Both the position numbers and the translations under genes were made by a program. Shown piece after piece: positions 23,350 through 34,500 of a stretch of 64,000 nt of DNA. The DNA comes from Streptococcus constellatus subsp. constellatus. GTDB taxonomy: Bacteria; Bacillota; Bacilli; Lactobacillales; Streptococcaceae. The notes beneath the pieces were generated by a model, which searched no databases, was not told the DNA's origin, and saw nothing but the letters and a program-made list of their open reading frames with translations. Numbering within the stretch: the first letter of the stretch is position 1; the number at the start of each line of letters is the position of its first letter. The stretch is from assembly GCF_023167545.1 (NCBI RefSeq), contig NZ_AP014647.1, positions 1 to 64,000 on the forward strand, in the 5' to 3' direction.

Positions 23350-23437
23350 GGAGAATTACTCAAGAGGCTGAAGAGGACGGTTTGCTAAATCGTTAGGTCG
23401 GGTAACTGGCGCGGGGGTTCGAATCCCCCATTCTCCG
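23350..23437 (+). tRNA. tRNA-Ser (GCT)
   Basis: Class II tRNA of 88 nt, acceptor GGAGAAT/ATTCTCC, anticodon GCT in TTGCTAA. Last tRNA of the cluster. Confidence 0.96.
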
Positions 23438-23442
23438 TATTT

Positions 23443-23472
23443 AAGGAGTGTAGCGATAGCTATCTCCTTTTC
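23443..23472 (+). terminator. Terminator of the rrn-tRNA operon
   Basis: AAGGAG (23443-23448) pairs with CTCCTT (23464-23469), with inner pairing GTAGC/GCTAT, followed by TTTTCT. It ends the long tRNA cluster. Confidence 0.7.
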
Positions 23473-23522
23473 TGTTATCTGTGAATCTTGTGTGATAGAT
23501 ATTGTATCTATTTTGGAGTAGA

Positions 23523-24338
23523 GTGAATCATATGAAAAAATCCAAATTTCTTATTATGACTGCTGTTTTGATAATAATAACTTCTGTACTTTTGGTTACT
23601 ACTCGTTCTTTAGGTGTGGTGAATGAAGCTTCTAATGTTGTTTCTATTTTGGATAATATTGTTTCAAAACCATTTAGTTTTTTAGCGGATGTTAAATCAG
23701 ATTTGACTGATTTATCGCGAACATACAAGGAAAATAAGCAATTAAAAAAGACTTTATTTAAAGTAGAAGAACAATCGGCTGATTTAGATTCATTAAAAGA
23801 TGAAAATGCTCAATTAAGACAACTATTAGAAATGAAAAATATCTATGAGTCAAAAAAGACGGTTTCATCTGATGTTATCACGCGTATGCCTGTTTCTTGG
23901 TTATCTGAATTAACTGTCAATGCTGGTCGTCAAAATGGGATTCAAAATACAATGTTAGCGGTGGCAAATGGTGGCTTGATTGGTAGTGTGAAAGATGTTG
24001 CTTCTCATTCTAGTCGAGTAAATCTTTTAACAAACAATAAAAATGTTGACAATATTTCAGTAAGAATTCAAACGGAGACAAGCACTATTTATGGAGTGAT
24101 TGTTGGCTACAGTAAAGAAAAATCTGCTTTCATTATCAGTCAGTTAAACAGTTCGGATACAATTAAAAAAGGTGAGAAAGTTGTGACAAGCGGTTTAGGA
24201 ACGTATAACATTCCCAATATTCCAGTCGGAACAGTTCTTTCTGTTACTGAAAAATCTGATCATTTAACAAAAGAGGTATTTGTAAAACCGAGTGCAGATT
24301 TGTCAGATATTCGTGTGGTAACATTGGTAGGAAATTGA
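23523..24338 (+). CDS. mreC: Cell shape protein MreC
   Basis: Bitopic protein of the peripheral peptidoglycan synthesis machinery in streptococci. It has one membrane segment (about residues 10-29), a coiled coil (about 65-110, LKDENAQLRQLLEM) and two beta-barrel domains with VNLLTNNKNVDNISVRIQ. I chose GTG 23523 because it gives MNHMKKSKF, which aligns with pneumococcal MNRFKKSK, and GGAG lies 4 bases before it. ATG 23532 is the alternative. It is followed one base later by mreD. Confidence 0.93.
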   Translation: MNHMKKSKFLIMTAVLIIITSVLLVTTRSLGVVNEASNVVSILDNIVSKPFSFLADVKSDLTDLSRTYKENKQLKKTLFKVEEQSADLDSLKDENAQLRQLLEMKNIYESKKTVSSDVITRMPVSWLSELTVNAGRQNGIQNTMLAVANGGLIGSVKDVASHSSRVNLLTNNKNVDNISVRIQTETSTIYGVIVGYSKEKSAFIISQLNSSDTIKKGEKVVTSGLGTYNIPNIPVGTVLSVTEKSDHLTKEVFVKPSADLSDIRVVTLVGN

Positions 24339-24339
24339 T

Positions 24340-24840
24340 ATGAAATTTTTTAAAAACTACGTTTTACCTTTTTTGGTTTTATTTGTTGTGATGTTAATAG
24401 ATGGTCATCTTTCAAATCTTTTGACTAATCTTTTTTCGAATGATATTCACTTACTCAGTCATCTTTTACTTATTTTAATTTTGTACGTTTCTATAGATTT
24501 CTCGGAAAATATCAATTTTGTTATTTTATTGTTAATCGGTCTATTGTATGACGCTTATTATTTTCATATTATTGGTCTTTCGACATTATTATTGCCTTTA
24601 AGTGGGATTGTTGTTAGTAAATACAATTCTGTTTTGATGACTAATCGAGTTAGTCGCTTTTTGTCAGTTGCTATTTTGGTATTTTTCTTTGAAATAGCTA
24701 CATTTGCTTTGGCAAATGTTACTCAGTTGACTCGAATGTCTTTTACAGATTTTGTCGTTTATACAATGGCTCCGACGATGGTGTTCAATTTACTATTCTT
24801 TTTATTGATTCGACCAATTTTGGAAAAGATATATTTATGA
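24340..24840 (+). CDS. mreD: Cell shape protein MreD
   Basis: A 166-residue integral membrane protein with about five hydrophobic helices, partner of MreC in cell-wall growth. It is recognised by position and by family features such as LLIGLLYDAYYFHIIGLSTL. The ATG lies 2 bases after the mreC stop, so the pair is cotranscribed, and a terminator follows. Confidence 0.92.
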   Translation: MKFFKNYVLPFLVLFVVMLIDGHLSNLLTNLFSNDIHLLSHLLLILILYVSIDFSENINFVILLLIGLLYDAYYFHIIGLSTLLLPLSGIVVSKYNSVLMTNRVSRFLSVAILVFFFEIATFALANVTQLTRMSFTDFVVYTMAPTMVFNLLFFLLIRPILEKIYL

Positions 24841-24870
24841 TAAAAATTTATGATAAATTGGAAATAGAAA

Positions 24871-24887
24871 TGTAATAAAGGCGTAAC
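24871..24887 (+). promoter_or_regulatory. WalR (VicR) box of pcsB
   Basis: TGTAAT-N5-CGTAAC, one base off the WalR/VicR consensus of two TGTWAH halves five bases apart. It lies 22 bases before the pcsB -10 (TATACT, 24909-24914). VicR control of pcsB is established in pneumococcus. Confidence 0.8.
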
Positions 24888-24907
24888 ATACTCAATGCCT
24901 TTTTTTG
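24878..24907 (+). terminator. Terminator of mreCD
   Basis: AAAGGC ... GCCTTT with a 14-base loop and a T7 run. Its left arm lies inside the WalR box, so the end of mreCD and the control site of pcsB share bases. Confidence 0.75.
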
Positions 24908-24949
24908 TTATACTTATAAATGTCTTATCGAATAGGAGTATAATTGTTT

Positions 24950-26161
24950 ATGAAGAAAAAATTACTTACGTCAATCTTATTAAGTACAATGGTTCTTGCA
25001 CAAGGAGCATCTCTTGTAAATGTACATGCAGATTCCACTGATGATAAAATCGCCGCACAAGATAGCAAAATTAATAGTTTGACTGATCAACAAAAATCAG
25101 CTCAAGCTCAGGTAGATCAAATTAAAAGTCAAGTCTCATCCATCCAAGCTCAACAAGAAAAATTGAAAGCTGAAAATGATAAACTCCAAGCTGAGTCAAA
25201 GAAATTATCAGCTGAAATTGAAGCTTTGTCTAAAAATATTGTAGCGCGCAACGAATCATTGGCTAATCAAGCACGTAGTGCCCAAACGAGTGGTACGGCT
25301 ACAAGTTATATCAATACAATTGTAAATTCAAAATCTATCACAGAAGCCATTTCACGTGTTTCTGCGATGAATGAAATTGTTTCAGCAAACAATAAAATGT
25401 TAGAGCAACAAAAGCAAGATAAAAAAGCAATTTCTGAAAAACAAATGGCTAATAATGAAGCGATAAATACCGTTATTGCAAATCAACAAACGCTTGAAAA
25501 TGATGCAAAAACATTATCTACTAAACAAGCTGAATTAAAAGCAGCTCAGTTAAATCTTGCTGCAGAAAAAGCAACTGCTGAAGGTGAAAAGAATTCATTG
25601 TTAGCTCAAAAAGCAGCAGCACAAAAGGCTGCGGAAGAAGCAGCAGCACAAGAAGCAGCTTATAAAGCACAGCAAGCAGCACAAGCACAAGCAGTCGTTT
25701 CTTCAGCAAATACAAACTTTGAGGCACAGGTGCAAGCGGTGAATAATAGCGCTTCAGCAGCTACTCCAACTCAAACAAATGTGACGACTCGTTCTACATC
25801 AACTGTTAGTCGTCCTACTTATAGTTCTTCAGCTTCAACTTATCCAGTTGGTCAATGTACTTGGGGAGCGAAAACATTAGCTCCGTGGGCTGGGGATTAT
25901 TGGGGTAATGGTGCTCAATGGGCAGCAAGTGCAGCTGCGGCTGGTTTCCGTACAGGTTCAACACCTCAAGTTGGTGCAATCATTTCGTGGAATGATGGTG
26001 GTTATGGTCATGTTGCCGTGGTGACAGCTGTAGAATCACCTACACGTATTCAAGTATCTGAAGCAAACTATGCAGGTAATCAAGCTATTGGAAATTACCG
26101 TGGTTGGTTCAATCCAGCTGCTGCAGGACAAGGCTCATTTACTTACATCTATCCAAATTAA
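24950..26161 (+). CDS. pcsB: PcsB, secreted cell-separation hydrolase
   Basis: Peptidoglycan hydrolase for daughter-cell separation, activated by FtsEX. The 403 residues comprise a signal peptide (cleavage near 27, VNVHA/DS), a long coiled coil (about 35-235), an Ala/Gln-rich linker and a C-terminal CHAP amidase/endopeptidase domain with Cys303 in GQCTWG and His354 in YGHVAVV. The ATG at 24950 gives the family start MKKKLL; a TTG six bases upstream is less likely. It is essential or nearly so in pneumococcus. VicR-controlled promoter upstream, strong terminator downstream. Confidence 0.97.
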   Translation: MKKKLLTSILLSTMVLAQGASLVNVHADSTDDKIAAQDSKINSLTDQQKSAQAQVDQIKSQVSSIQAQQEKLKAENDKLQAESKKLSAEIEALSKNIVARNESLANQARSAQTSGTATSYINTIVNSKSITEAISRVSAMNEIVSANNKMLEQQKQDKKAISEKQMANNEAINTVIANQQTLENDAKTLSTKQAELKAAQLNLAAEKATAEGEKNSLLAQKAAAQKAAEEAAAQEAAYKAQQAAQAQAVVSSANTNFEAQVQAVNNSASAATPTQTNVTTRSTSTVSRPTYSSSASTYPVGQCTWGAKTLAPWAGDYWGNGAQWAASAAAAGFRTGSTPQVGAIISWNDGGYGHVAVVTAVESPTRIQVSEANYAGNQAIGNYRGWFNPAAAGQGSFTYIYPN

Positions 26162-26181
26162 TGAATAAAGAATAAAGAGAT

Positions 26182-26205
26182 AAAAAGCGCATGATGCGTT
26201 TTTTA
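26182..26205 (+). terminator. Terminator of pcsB
   Basis: AAAAAGCGCA-TGA-TGCGTTTTTT, a short stem with A/T flanks and T-run, 21 bases after the pcsB stop. Confidence 0.85.
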
Positions 26206-26212
26206 TTTTTGA

Positions 26213-26241
26213 TTGAAAAATTAACTAAAAAGGGTTACAAT
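26213..26241 (+). promoter_or_regulatory. prs promoter
   Basis: TTGAAA (26213-26218), 17-base spacer, TACAAT (26236-26241), 60 bases before the chosen prs ATG. Confidence 0.7.
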
Positions 26242-26301
26242 GTTAATTGGAGAATATTTGTAACTGGTTTACAAAGAAACGAATACATACTGGAGGAAAT
26301 T

Positions 26302-27273
26302 ATGTCGTTTTCTGATTTAAAGCTCTTTGCTCTTTCGTCCAACCAAGAATTGGCTAAACGTGTTGCTCAAGAGATTGGCATAGAGCTTGGAAAGTCAACT
26401 GTGCGTCAATTTTCCGATGGGGAAATTCAGGTTAATATTGAAGAATCTATCCGCGGGAAACATGTTTTTATTTTGCAATCAACGAGTTCTCCTGTCAATG
26501 ATAATTTGATGGAAATTTTGATTATGGTGGATGCATTGAAACGTGCAAGCGCCGAGTCTATCAATGTTGTCATGCCTTATTATGGTTATGCTCGTCAAGA
26601 TCGAAAGGCACGTGCTCGTGAACCGATCACTTCAAAATTAGTTGCAAATATGTTGCAAGTGGCAGGTGTGGATCGTTTGTTGACAATTGATTTGCATGCG
26701 GCTCAAATTCAAGGATTTTTTGATATTCCAGTAGACCATCTCATGGGTGCTCCTCTCATTGCGGATTATTTTGAACGTCGTGGAATGACAGGTACTGACT
26801 ATGTGGTTGTCAGCCCTGATCACGGTGGGGTGACGCGCGCTCGCAAATTAGCTGAATTTTTGAAAACACCGATTGCTATTATTGATAAGCGTCGTAGTGT
26901 AGATAAGATGAATACGAGTGAAGTGATGAATATCATCGGTAAAGTAGAAGGAAAAACGTGTATTTTAATTGACGACATGATTGATACAGCAGGAACAATT
27001 TGTCATGCTGCTGATGCGCTTGCTGAGGCAGGTGCGGTAGAGGTTTATGCAAGCTGTACTCACCCAGTACTTTCAGGTCCTGCTATGGATAATATTCAAA
27101 AATCAGCAATTAAAAAATTGATCGTATTAGATACAATTTATTTACCAGAAGAACGTTTAATTGATAAAATTGAACAAATTTCGATTGCACATCTTTTGGC
27201 AGAGGCTATCGTACGTATTCATGAAAAACGTCCTCTTTCGCCACTATTTGAAACTTTAACGGCTCTTTCATAA
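26302..27273 (+). CDS. prs: Ribose-phosphate pyrophosphokinase
   Basis: Makes PRPP from ribose 5-phosphate and ATP, the entry substrate for the purine genes further down and for salvage by Hpt. The 323 residues include [16 protein letters not shown], the catalytic loop region [20 protein letters not shown] and the PRPP-binding [12 protein letters not shown]. The frame is open far upstream, but ATG 26302 behind TGGAGGAAAT gives the family start [14 protein letters not shown]. Streptococci often have two prs genes. Confidence 0.96.
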   Translation: MSFSDLKLFALSSNQELAKRVAQEIGIELGKSTVRQFSDGEIQVNIEESIRGKHVFILQSTSSPVNDNLMEILIMVDALKRASAESINVVMPYYGYARQDRKARAREPITSKLVANMLQVAGVDRLLTIDLHAAQIQGFFDIPVDHLMGAPLIADYFERRGMTGTDYVVVSPDHGGVTRARKLAEFLKTPIAIIDKRRSVDKMNTSEVMNIIGKVEGKTCILIDDMIDTAGTICHAADALAEAGAVEVYASCTHPVLSGPAMDNIQKSAIKKLIVLDTIYLPEERLIDKIEQISIAHLLAEAIVRIHEKRPLSPLFETLTALS

Positions 27274-27285
27274 GAAATCTAGATA

Positions 27286-27317
27286 GGAATCACTCTGATA
27301 GCTGGAGTGATTCTTTT
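27286..27317 (+). terminator. Terminator of prs
   Basis: AATCACTC (27288-27295) and GAGTGATT (27305-27312) followed by CTTTTG. The rest of the spacer to 27497 holds no other clear element apart from GGAGGT before the next gene. Confidence 0.8.
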
Positions 27318-27497
27318 GTTTCAATTAGACGATAAGTGATGAATTTTCCTCAATATTATGCTATTTTTTTTTGAATAATAAAAAAGACTTTGTCCAGATA
27401 GGTTGCAGAAATAGCGGCGATACTCTCGCTAAAGTATTGATTTAACAAGTTTTTGATTTTATAGTATAATAGTTCTATCAGATTTTGGAGGTAAGAT

Positions 27498-28685
27498 ATG
27501 GATTTGACGAAACGTTTTAACAAAAATTTAGATAAAATTGAAGTTTCTTTGATTCGGCAATTTGATCAATCTATTTCGAGCATTCCTGGAGTTCTTCGTT
27601 TGACATTAGGAGAGCCTGATTTTACAACTCCAGATCATGTAAAAGAAGCTGCAAAAGCGGCAATTGATGCAAACAAGAGTCATTATACAGGCATGAGTGG
27701 GTTGTTAGAATTGCGTCAGGCAGCCAGTCAATTTGTAAAAGAAAAATACAATCTTTCTTATGATGCTGAAACAGAAATTTTAGTGACAATTGGGGCAACT
27801 GAAGCTTTATCTGCTACGTTGACGGCTATTTTAGAAGAAGGAGATAAGGTGCTTTTACCCGCACCTGCTTATCCAGGATATGAGCCGATTGTTAATCTTA
27901 TTGGGGCAGAAGTTGTTGAGATTGATACGACAGAAAATGATTTTGTTTTAACACCTGATATGTTGGAAAAAGCGATTTTGGAGCAAGGAGATAAATTAAA
28001 AGCTGTTATTTTAAATTACCCAGCTAATCCTACGGGCATTACCTATTCTCGTGAACAAATAGCTGATTTAGCCGATGTCTTGAAAAAGTATGATGTCTTT
28101 GTTGTTTGCGACGAAGTGTATTCTGAGCTGACTTATACCGAGCAGCCACATGTATCTATTGCAGAATTTTTACCAGAGCAAACGATTGTTATCAATGGTT
28201 TGTCTAAATCGCATGCGATGACAGGATGGCGTTTGGGTTTTACCTTTGCTCCAGCAGCATTTACTGCTCAGTTGATTAAGAGTCATCAGTACTTGGTAAC
28301 AGCTGCAAATACGATGGCTCAATTTGCAGGAGTGGAAGCATTGACAGTAGGTAAAGATGATGCAGAGCCGATGAAAAGGGAATATATTGAGCGTCGCGAT
28401 TACATTATAGAAAAAATGACAGAATTGGGCTTTACGATTATCAAGCCAGACGGTGCATTTTACATTTTTGCTAAAATTCCAGCTGACTATAATCAAGATT
28501 CTTTTGCTTTTTTGAAGGATTTTGCACATAAAAAAGCAGTTGCTTTCATTCCTGGTGCTGCTTTTGGGCGGTATGGAGAAGGATATGTACGTATTTCTTA
28601 TGCGACCAGCATGGATACGATAAAGGAAGCAATGAAGCGACTTAAGGAATATATGGAGGGATATGCTGAAATCTATCACAAGTAA
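27498..28685 (+). CDS. araT: Class I/II PLP aminotransferase (AraT-like)
   Basis: Pyridoxal-phosphate enzyme of 395 residues, most like streptococcal aromatic amino acid aminotransferases. Seen are [42 protein letters not shown] and the PLP-lysine motif [15 protein letters not shown]. The araT-recO-plsX-acpP order matches pneumococcus. The substrate is inferred from family and context only. Its 3' end overlaps recO by 23 bases. Confidence 0.88.
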   Translation: MDLTKRFNKNLDKIEVSLIRQFDQSISSIPGVLRLTLGEPDFTTPDHVKEAAKAAIDANKSHYTGMSGLLELRQAASQFVKEKYNLSYDAETEILVTIGATEALSATLTAILEEGDKVLLPAPAYPGYEPIVNLIGAEVVEIDTTENDFVLTPDMLEKAILEQGDKLKAVILNYPANPTGITYSREQIADLADVLKKYDVFVVCDEVYSELTYTEQPHVSIAEFLPEQTIVINGLSKSHAMTGWRLGFTFAPAAFTAQLIKSHQYLVTAANTMAQFAGVEALTVGKDDAEPMKREYIERRDYIIEKMTELGFTIIKPDGAFYIFAKIPADYNQDSFAFLKDFAHKKAVAFIPGAAFGRYGEGYVRISYATSMDTIKEAMKRLKEYMEGYAEIYHK

Positions 28686-29436
28686 AGGTTTGGTTCTCTA
28701 TAATCGTAATTTCCGAGAAAATGATAAGTTGGTCAAAATTTTCACAGAGCAAGCGGGTAAGCGAATGTTTTTCGTGAAACATGCTAGAAATTCTAAGTTG
28801 AATCCGGTTATCCAACCACTAGTAGTGGCAGATTTTTTGATGAAAATAAATGATGACGGTTTAAGTTATATTGATGATTATCAAGAAATTAGAACTTTTC
28901 AGCATATCAATCATGATCTTTTTACAATGGCTTATGCGACTTATGTGGTAGCTCTGGCGGATGCCAGTATTCAGGATAATGAAATAGATTCTGCTCTCTT
29001 TGTTTTTTTGCAAAAAACATTAGAATTGATGGAGCAAGGTTTAGACTATGAAGTCTTGACAAATATTTTTGAAATTCAAATTTTATCGCGTTTTGGTGTT
29101 TCTTTGAATTTTCATGAGTGTTGCTTTTGCCATCGAGTAGGACTGCCGTTTGATTTTTCTTTTACTTATAGTGGCGTTTTATGTCCGGAGCATTACGACA
29201 AGGACGAGCGACGGAGTCATTTGGAGCCCAATATTCCTTACTTATTAGACCAATTTCAGGCTGTTCAATTTAGTGAACTGGAGACAATTTCTTTGAAATC
29301 TGAATTGAAAAAACAATTGCGAAAAGTGATTGATCAAATTTATGAAGAATATGTTGGGATTCATCTAAAGTCCAAAAAATTTATTGATTCTCTGGGAGAC
29401 TGGGGAGAAATCTTAAAGAACAAGGAGTCGAAATGA
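28663..29436 (+). CDS. recO: DNA repair protein RecO
   Basis: Helps load RecA on SSB-coated DNA in the RecFOR pathway. The 257 residues show an N-terminal OB fold ([20 protein letters not shown]) and a helical C-terminal part with a Cys-containing motif (CCFCHRVG...CPEH). The ATG lies inside the end of araT with GGAGG just before it. It overlaps plsX by 4 bases. Confidence 0.95.
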   Translation: MLKSITSKGLVLYNRNFRENDKLVKIFTEQAGKRMFFVKHARNSKLNPVIQPLVVADFLMKINDDGLSYIDDYQEIRTFQHINHDLFTMAYATYVVALADASIQDNEIDSALFVFLQKTLELMEQGLDYEVLTNIFEIQILSRFGVSLNFHECCFCHRVGLPFDFSFTYSGVLCPEHYDKDERRSHLEPNIPYLLDQFQAVQFSELETISLKSELKKQLRKVIDQIYEEYVGIHLKSKKFIDSLGDWGEILKNKESK

Positions 29437-30431
29437 AAAAAATAGCAATTGATGCCATGGGTGGTGATTATGCCCCACAATCTATTGTAGAGGGGGTTAA
29501 TCAAGCCCTGAACGATTTTTCGGATGTTGAAGTCATCCTTTATGGAGATGAAGCAAAAATCAAGCAGTATTTAAAGGCAACTGAGCGGGTTCGTATTGTT
29601 CATACAGATGAAAAAATCAATTCAGATGATGAGCCGACTAAAGCTATTCGTAAGAAGAAAAATGCCAGTATGGTGTTAGCGGCCAAAGCGGTAAAGACTG
29701 GAGAAGCTGATGCCATTCTTTCTGCGGGGAATACTGGAGCGCTTTTGGCTGCTGGATTCTTCATCGTCGGTCGTATCAAGAATATTGACCGTCCGGGTTT
29801 GATGTCCACATTACCAACGACAGATGGAAAAGGATTTGATATGTTGGACTTGGGAGCTAATGCAGAAAATACGGCTCATCATTTGCATCAGTATGCTATT
29901 TTAGGGTCATTTTATGCTGAAAATGTACGAGGAGTCAAGCAACCGCGTGTTGGGCTGTTAAATAACGGAACTGAAAGCAGTAAGGGAGATTCGCTTCGTA
30001 AGGAAGTGTATGATTTGTTAGTGTCGGATGCCTCATTGAATTTTATTGGAAATGTGGAAGCGCGTGATTTAATGGATCATGTAGCGGATGTTGTTGTAGC
30101 AGATGGGTTTACAGGTAATGCAGTATTGAAAGCTATGGAGGGAACCGCCATGGGAATTATGAGCCAGCTTAAAAAATCTATTTTAGATAGTGGCTGGAAA
30201 GCAAAACTAGGTGCAGTGTTGCTGAAAGACAGTCTAAAGTCTTTGAAGAGTAGTTTAAATTATTCTGAGGTAGGCGGTGCTGTTTTGTTTGGAGTGCAGG
30301 CACCTGTTGTTAAAACACATGGGGCGAGTGATGCGAAAGCAGTTTACAGCACGATTCGCCAAATTCGTACAATGTTAGAAACAGATGTTGTTGGAAAAGC
30401 GGTACAAGAATTTTCAGGAGAAGTAAAATGA
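29433..30431 (+). CDS. plsX: Phosphate acyltransferase PlsX
   Basis: Converts acyl-ACP to acyl phosphate for membrane phospholipid synthesis; a peripheral membrane enzyme of 332 residues. It opens with the signature [19 protein letters not shown] and shows [12 protein letters not shown] and [10 protein letters not shown]. It overlaps recO and acpP by 4 bases each, so the three form one translational unit. Confidence 0.97.
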   Translation: MKKIAIDAMGGDYAPQSIVEGVNQALNDFSDVEVILYGDEAKIKQYLKATERVRIVHTDEKINSDDEPTKAIRKKKNASMVLAAKAVKTGEADAILSAGNTGALLAAGFFIVGRIKNIDRPGLMSTLPTTDGKGFDMLDLGANAENTAHHLHQYAILGSFYAENVRGVKQPRVGLLNNGTESSKGDSLRKEVYDLLVSDASLNFIGNVEARDLMDHVADVVVADGFTGNAVLKAMEGTAMGIMSQLKKSILDSGWKAKLGAVLLKDSLKSLKSSLNYSEVGGAVLFGVQAPVVKTHGASDAKAVYSTIRQIRTMLETDVVGKAVQEFSGEVK

Positions 30432-30673
30432 CAGAACAAGAAATTTATCAAAAAATTATAGAAATTATTCAGGAAAGTCAGGGTGAACATTTTGTTGTCA
30501 CTAAAGAATTGAGTTTAAAAGATGATTTAAAAGCGGATTCGGTGGATTTGATGGAATTTATTCTAACTGTAGAAGATGAATTTAACATTGAAATTTCAGA
30601 CGAAGATATAGATAGTTTGAATAATGTGAGCGATGTCGTCGCTTGCGTACAGAAAAACTTGAACAAAGGATAA
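30428..30673 (+). CDS. acpP: Acyl carrier protein
   Basis: An 81-residue acidic ACP with the phosphopantetheine attachment Ser in ADSVDLMEF (the usual DSL is DSV here). Placed directly after plsX, it is probably the carrier paired with PlsX; streptococci have another acpP in the fab cluster. A strong terminator follows. Confidence 0.93.
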   Translation: MTEQEIYQKIIEIIQESQGEHFVVTKELSLKDDLKADSVDLMEFILTVEDEFNIEISDEDIDSLNNVSDVVACVQKNLNKG

Positions 30674-30766
30674 AAGCGAACATTTTATCTCTATAAGAAA
30701 TCAATTGTAAGAAAACAACTGAAAAACCAGTTGTTTTTTTGTTGTTTATCATTATTGTACGTTATT
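30672..30766 (+). promoter_or_regulatory. Possible PurR boxes before purC
   Basis: AAAAGCGAACATT at 30672-30684 fits the PurBox AWWWCCGAACWWT at 12 of 13 positions, and ATTGTACGTTATT at 30754-30766 fits its reverse complement at 11 of 13. The first lies before the acpP terminator and far from purC, which weakens it. PurR control of pur genes is established in lactic acid bacteria; these sites are candidates only. Confidence 0.35.
30712..30740 (+). terminator. Terminator of acpP operon
   Basis: AAAACAACTG (30712-30721) and CAGTTGTTTT (30728-30737) with a further T-run. Confidence 0.92.
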
Positions 30767-30831
30767 TTCTTGAAAAACTATTTCCAATATGATAGACTTA
30801 AGTCAGAAAAAGACGAAAGGCGAATATTAAA

Positions 30832-31539
30832 ATGACGAGTGATTTATTATATTCGGGAAAAGCTAAAGATTTATTTTTGACAGATGATGAAAATATCATT
30901 GTTGCACGTTACAAAGACCAAGCGACAATGCTTAATGGCGCTCGTAAAGAGACGATTAAAGGGAAGGGTGTTCTTAATAATCAAATCTCATCTCTCATTT
31001 TTAGAAAATTAAATGCAGCTGGGGTTGCAACGCATTTCATTGAAAAAATATCAGAAACAGAACAACTGAATAAAAAGGTCAGCATTATTCCGCTTGAAGT
31101 TGTTCTGCGTAATGTGACAGCAGGTTCTTTTTCTAAACGTTTTGGGTTGGAAGAAGGAATCGAACTGGAAGAGCCAATTGTCGAATTTTATTATAAAAAT
31201 GATAAGTTGGATGATCCCTTCATTAATGATGAACATGTGAAATTTTTAAAGCTTGCTAACGATGAAGATATTGCCTATATTAAAGCTGAAACACGTCGGA
31301 TAAACAAACTCTTGTCAGATTGGTTCCATCAAATCGGACTTAAATTAATTGATTTTAAATTGGAATTCGGTTTTGATAAAGATGGTAAAATTATCCTAGC
31401 AGATGAGTTTTCACCAGATAACTGTCGTCTTTGGGATGCGCAAGGGCATCACATGGATAAAGATGTCTTCCGAAGAGGGTTAGGAGAATTAACAGATGTT
31501 TACGAAGTGGTATGGGAAAAATTGCAAGAACTTAAGTAA
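30832..31539 (+). CDS. purC: SAICAR synthetase PurC
   Basis: Joins aspartate to CAIR to give SAICAR, step 8 of purine synthesis. The 235 residues show [42 protein letters not shown] and [11 protein letters not shown]. It is the first gene of the purine cluster and is followed 9 bases later by purL. Confidence 0.97.
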   Translation: MTSDLLYSGKAKDLFLTDDENIIVARYKDQATMLNGARKETIKGKGVLNNQISSLIFRKLNAAGVATHFIEKISETEQLNKKVSIIPLEVVLRNVTAGSFSKRFGLEEGIELEEPIVEFYYKNDKLDDPFINDEHVKFLKLANDEDIAYIKAETRRINKLLSDWFHQIGLKLIDFKLEFGFDKDGKIILADEFSPDNCRLWDAQGHHMDKDVFRRGLGELTDVYEVVWEKLQELK

Positions 31540-31548
31540 GGATTGAAC

Positions 31549-34500
31549 ATGGATAGACGTATTTTTGTTGAGAAAAAAGCTAACTTTAGCATTAAATCGG
31601 AGTCACTGGTCAAAGAACTAACACATAATTTGCAGTTAACCTCCTTAAAAATTTTACGTATTGTGCAGGTTTATGATATCTTTAATTTAGAAGAAAGCCT
31701 GTTTGCGCGTGCGCAGAAACATGTCTTTTCTGAGCAGGTGACAGATACAATTTTAGATGAAGCAACTGTGCAGGCGGATCTTAACAGCCATGCTTTTTTT
31801 GCTATTGAAGCTTTGCCGGGTCAGTTTGACCAGCGGGCAGCAAGTTCACAAGAGGCTTTGCTCTTACTTGGCAGTGACAGCAACGTAACGGTTAATACTG
31901 CCCAGCTTTATTTGGTTAATAAGGATATTGATGCAACTGAGTTGGAAGCGGTGAAGCATTATCTTTTGAATCCAGTTGATTCGCGTTTCAAAGATATTAT
32001 CTTGTCTATTCGTCCGCAGGAATTTTCAACTTCTGACGAAACAATTCCAAATTTGGATTTCTTCAAGACTTATACAGCTGAAGATTTTGCGGCTTACAAG
32101 ACGGAACAAGGTTTGGCTATGGAAGTGGATGATCTTGTTTTTATTCAAGATTATTTTAAATCAATTGGGCGTGTGCCAACAGAAACAGAATTGAAAGTTT
32201 TGGATACCTACTGGTCTGACCATTGCCGTCACACGACTTTTGAGACAGAATTGAAAAATATTAACTTTTCAGCTTCTAAGTTCCAGAAACAATTGCAGGC
32301 AACTTACGATAAATATATTGCCATGCGTGACGAATTGGGACGTTCTGAAAAGCCACAGACGCTTATGGATATGGCGACGATCTTTGGTCGTTATGAGCGT
32401 GCTAATGGGCGTTTGGACGACATGGAAGTGTCGGACGAAATCAATGCCTGCTCGATTGAAATTGAGGTAGATGTAGATGGTATCAAAGAACCTTGGCTGC
32501 TTATGTTCAAAAATGAAACCCACAATCACCCAACGGAAATTGAGCCTTTTGGCGGAGCTGCAACTTGTATTGGTGGTGCTATTCGTGACCCGTTGTCAGG
32601 TCGTTCTTATGTTTACCAAGCTATGCGTATATCAGGTGCAGGTGATATTACCGCACCAATAGCAGAAACACGTTCTGGTAAATTGCCGCAACAAGTCATC
32701 TCTAAAACGGCGGCGAACGGCTATTCGTCATACGGGAACCAAATAGGACTTGCGACTACCTATGTCAAAGAGTACTTCCATCCAGGCTTTGTTGCTAAGC
32801 GTATGGAGCTAGGTGCTGTTGTCGGTGCGGCACCAAAAGAAAATGTCGTGCGTGAAAAACCAGAAACTGGTGATGTGGTCATCCTTCTTGGTGGAAAAAC
32901 AGGACGTGACGGTGTCGGTGGTGCTACAGGCTCATCTAAGGTTCAAACGATTGAATCGGTTGAGACAGCAGGTGCCGAAGTGCAAAAAGGGAATGCTATT
33001 GAAGAACGTAAGATTCAACGTCTTTTCCGCAATGGCAATGTCACTCGTCTCATCAAGAAATCAAATGACTTTGGTGCTGGCGGCGTCTGTGTGGCTATTG
33101 GTGAATTGGCAGATGGTCTTGAAATTGACTTGGACAAAGTGCCACTAAAATACCAAGGTCTTAACGGTACCGAAATTGCCATTTCTGAGTCACAAGAACG
33201 CATGTCTGTTGTTGTTCGTCCAAGTGATGTGGACGCCTTTATTGCAGCATGTCATAAAGAGAACATTGATGCAGTTGTTGTCGCGACTGTTACTGAAAAA
33301 CCAAACCTTGTCATGACTTGGAAGGGTGAAACCATCGTTGACTTGGAACGTGCTTTCCTTGATACCAACGGTGTGCGTGTGGTTGTTGATGCAAATGTTG
33401 TGGATAAGGATGTTGCCCTTCCTGAGGTGCGTACAACATCAGCAGCAACACTTGAAGCAGACACAGCGAAAGTCTTGTCTGACCTTAACCACGCTAGTCA
33501 AAAAGGGTTGCAAACCATCTTTGACAGCTCGGTTGGACGTTCAACAGTTAATCATCCAATCGGCGGTCGTTATCAAATCACACCTACTGAAAGCTCTGTG
33601 CAAAAATTGCCAGTACAAAATGGTATAACAACAACGGCTTCTGTCATGGCACAGGGATTCAATCCTTATATTGCGGAGTGGTCACCTTATCATGGTGCAG
33701 CTTACGCTGTTATTGAAGCAACAGCTCGCTTGGTAGCAACAGGTGCTGATTGGTCTCGTGCGCGTTTCTCTTACCAAGAATACTTTGAACGCATGGATAA
33801 ACAAGCGGATCGCTTTGGTCAGCCAGTAGCTGCTCTGCTTGGTTCGATCGAGGCACAAATCCAGCTTGGGCTACCATCAATCGGTGGTAAGGACTCCATG
33901 TCAGGGACCTTTGAAGAATTGACAGTACCGCCAACCTTGGTTGCCTTTGGTGTGACAACAGTAGATAGTCGCCAGGTGCTTTCTCCTGAGTTTAAGACTG
34001 CTGGGGAGAATATTTACTACATCCCAGGACAGGCTATTTCAGAAGATATTGATTTTGATTATATCAAGGCTAACTTTGCACAATTTGAAGCTATTCAGGC
34101 TAAGCATAAAGTAACAGCAGCTTCAGCTGTTAAATACGGTGGTGTTCTTGAAAGTTTAGCACTTATGAGCTTTGGTAACCGTATTGGTGCAACTGTAGAA
34201 ATAGCTGAGCTTGACAGCAGCTTGACAGCTCAGCTTGGTGGTTTTGTTTTTACATCTGATGAAGTCATTGCTGACGCAATGAAAATTGGTCAAACTGTGG
34301 CAGACTTTGCAGTAACTGTCAACGGTGTCAACTTGTCCGCTGCGAAATTACTTGCAGCCTTTGAAGGTAAGTTAGAAGATGTTTATCCAACTGAGTTTGA
34401 ACAGTCAACAGTTCTTGAAGAAGTACCTGTTGTGGTATCTGATGCTGTTATAAAAGCTAAAGAAAGAATTGCACAGCCTCTGGTTTATATCCCAGTTTTC

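Noticed and set aside
28170..28679. 169-codon open frame on the minus strand inside the aminotransferase gene
   Set aside because: No ribosome-binding site or recognisable motif; it lies wholly inside a conserved gene.
30674..30831. Purine riboswitch before purC
   Set aside because: I looked for the conserved purine aptamer loops and core and found only a terminator for acpP and possible PurR boxes.
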